Source: Kiritimatiellales bacterium (GTDB lineage: Bacteria > Verrucomicrobiota > Kiritimatiellia > Kiritimatiellales > Pontiellaceae). Taken from it: a DNA stretch of 5,053 nt. The notes under the pieces are model-generated. The model was not told the origin of the DNA, ran no database searches, and worked only from the letters and a program-made list of their open reading frames with translations. This document shows, piece by piece, positions 4,493-5,053 of this stretch. The DNA lies in the NCBI GenBank assembly GCA_030630445.1, contig DAOVNC010000278.1:1-5053 (forward strand). The letters are read 5' to 3'. The position numbers and the translations under genes were made by a program. Each line of letters begins with the position of its first letter. The stretch's first letter is position 1.

Positions 4493-5053
4493 ACATCACA
4501 AAGCTGGATGGGGCTTCTGGATCAACTGCATATTGGCCTCATCTTTCGTCATTATCCTGGGATGTTCCACAGGCACCCACCCCGTGGAAGGGAAAGAAAA
4601 CAAGAACTCTGTCTCCACCGCACAACTTGATGCGTTCATGAAGACGTGGTCGAAATATGAAGCGTTTAAGGTGCCGATGGATCCCAAGGATGAATCCCTC
4701 CTGCAGGCGGCCCTAGAAAAAGAGCCCAAAGGCCCGTGGGCCACCTATATTTCAATGAAATTCGCACAGACGAAGTTTGAGGCACGCGGTCTGGATGCTG
4801 CCGGGCGTGCTGCTCTTTACGGCGCATCGCTCCGTTACCTGATACCGGCTCGCGATACCCTAGCCCGGGCCGCAGAGGCAAAACCCCACGACAAGGAGCT
4901 ACAACACAACCTGAACAAGATAAAGGAGCATGTTTCGCTGGCCTCGCTGGAGTCAGGCCTCGATCTAGCGGAGGTTAAGTCCGATGCCGAAGCGGCCCTC
5001 GCCAACAACACAGATACACAATCGTGGGACTATGGAAACAAGATCTACCGCCA
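4482..5053 (+). CDS. TPR-like lipoprotein, partial at right edge
   Basis: An open frame of 190 codons with no stop before the window ends, so the C-terminus is missing. The start MKVKHHKAGWGFWINCILASS is followed by FVIILGCST, a good lipobox (I-L-G-C, cysteine 28); the protein is probably anchored in a membrane after lipidation. Low-complexity polar residues (30-48) precede an alpha-helical mature part. Residues about 106-147 (AGRAALYGASLRYLIPARDT to NLNKI) have the TPR spacing A123, L127, A130, P135, suggesting at least one tetratricopeptide-like repeat for protein-protein contacts. The ATG lies inside the end of the preceding gene (11-nt overlap) with only a weak ribosome binding site, so translation is likely coupled. 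It belongs to the transcription unit of promoter B; the partner is unknown. Confidence 0.75.
   Translation, partial: MKVKHHKAGWGFWINCILASSFVIILGCSTGTHPVEGKENKNSVSTAQLDAFMKTWSKYEAFKVPMDPKDESLLQAALEKEPKGPWATYISMKFAQTKFEARGLDAAGRAALYGASLRYLIPARDTLARAAEAKPHDKELQHNLNKIKEHVSLASLESGLDLAEVKSDAEAALANNTDTQSWDYGNKIYR

Overview
The window looks like a chromosomal stretch of a free-living, didermic bacterium. GC is close to half, every complete gene is on the + strand, and all of them appear to encode exported proteins (signal peptides or lipobox cysteines). Secreted proteins combining EF-hands with an SHD1-like domain point to the PVC superphylum (Kiritimatiellota, Lentisphaerota, Verrucomicrobiota or Planctomycetota). 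This assignment is inference only; no taxonomic marker gene is present.

Layout. Positions 1-350 hold the beginning of a diacylglycerol-kinase-like reading frame whose family resemblance stops after about 38 codons, followed by sequence I do not recognise. At 281-433 comes a promoter module with a sigma-54 (RpoN) -24/-12 element. It drives a compact set of genes: three tandem paralogs (434-1459, 1472-2302, 2361-3146) with an SHD1-like domain and a shared C-terminal beta-rich domain, the first also carrying two EF-hands, and then a small lipoprotein gene (3076-3399). A 21-codon micro-ORF (2299-2364) sits between paralogs 2 and 3, joined to both by ATGA stop/start overlaps, and it resembles the start of paralog 2.

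At 3428-3580 a second, gapless copy of the promoter module appears, with the same spacing from upstream motif to -24/-12 element to start codon. It drives an unrelated exported two-domain protein (3581-4492) that overlaps by 11 nt with a TPR-like lipoprotein gene (4482 to beyond the right edge).

The most interesting feature is this pair of sigma-54 promoter modules in front of unrelated envelope genes. Each has a conserved dyad AGCA-N5-TGC about 110 nt upstream of the predicted transcription start, which is what an enhancer-binding activator site would look like. The likely picture is a small regulon of envelope proteins switched on together by one sigma-54 activator encoded elsewhere. The locus also shows wear: a broken kinase fragment, a relic or leader micro-ORF, a probably frameshifted or extended tail on paralog 3, and an orphan start codon just ahead of the second module. 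No transposase, CRISPR array, tRNA, rRNA or clear intrinsic terminator was seen.
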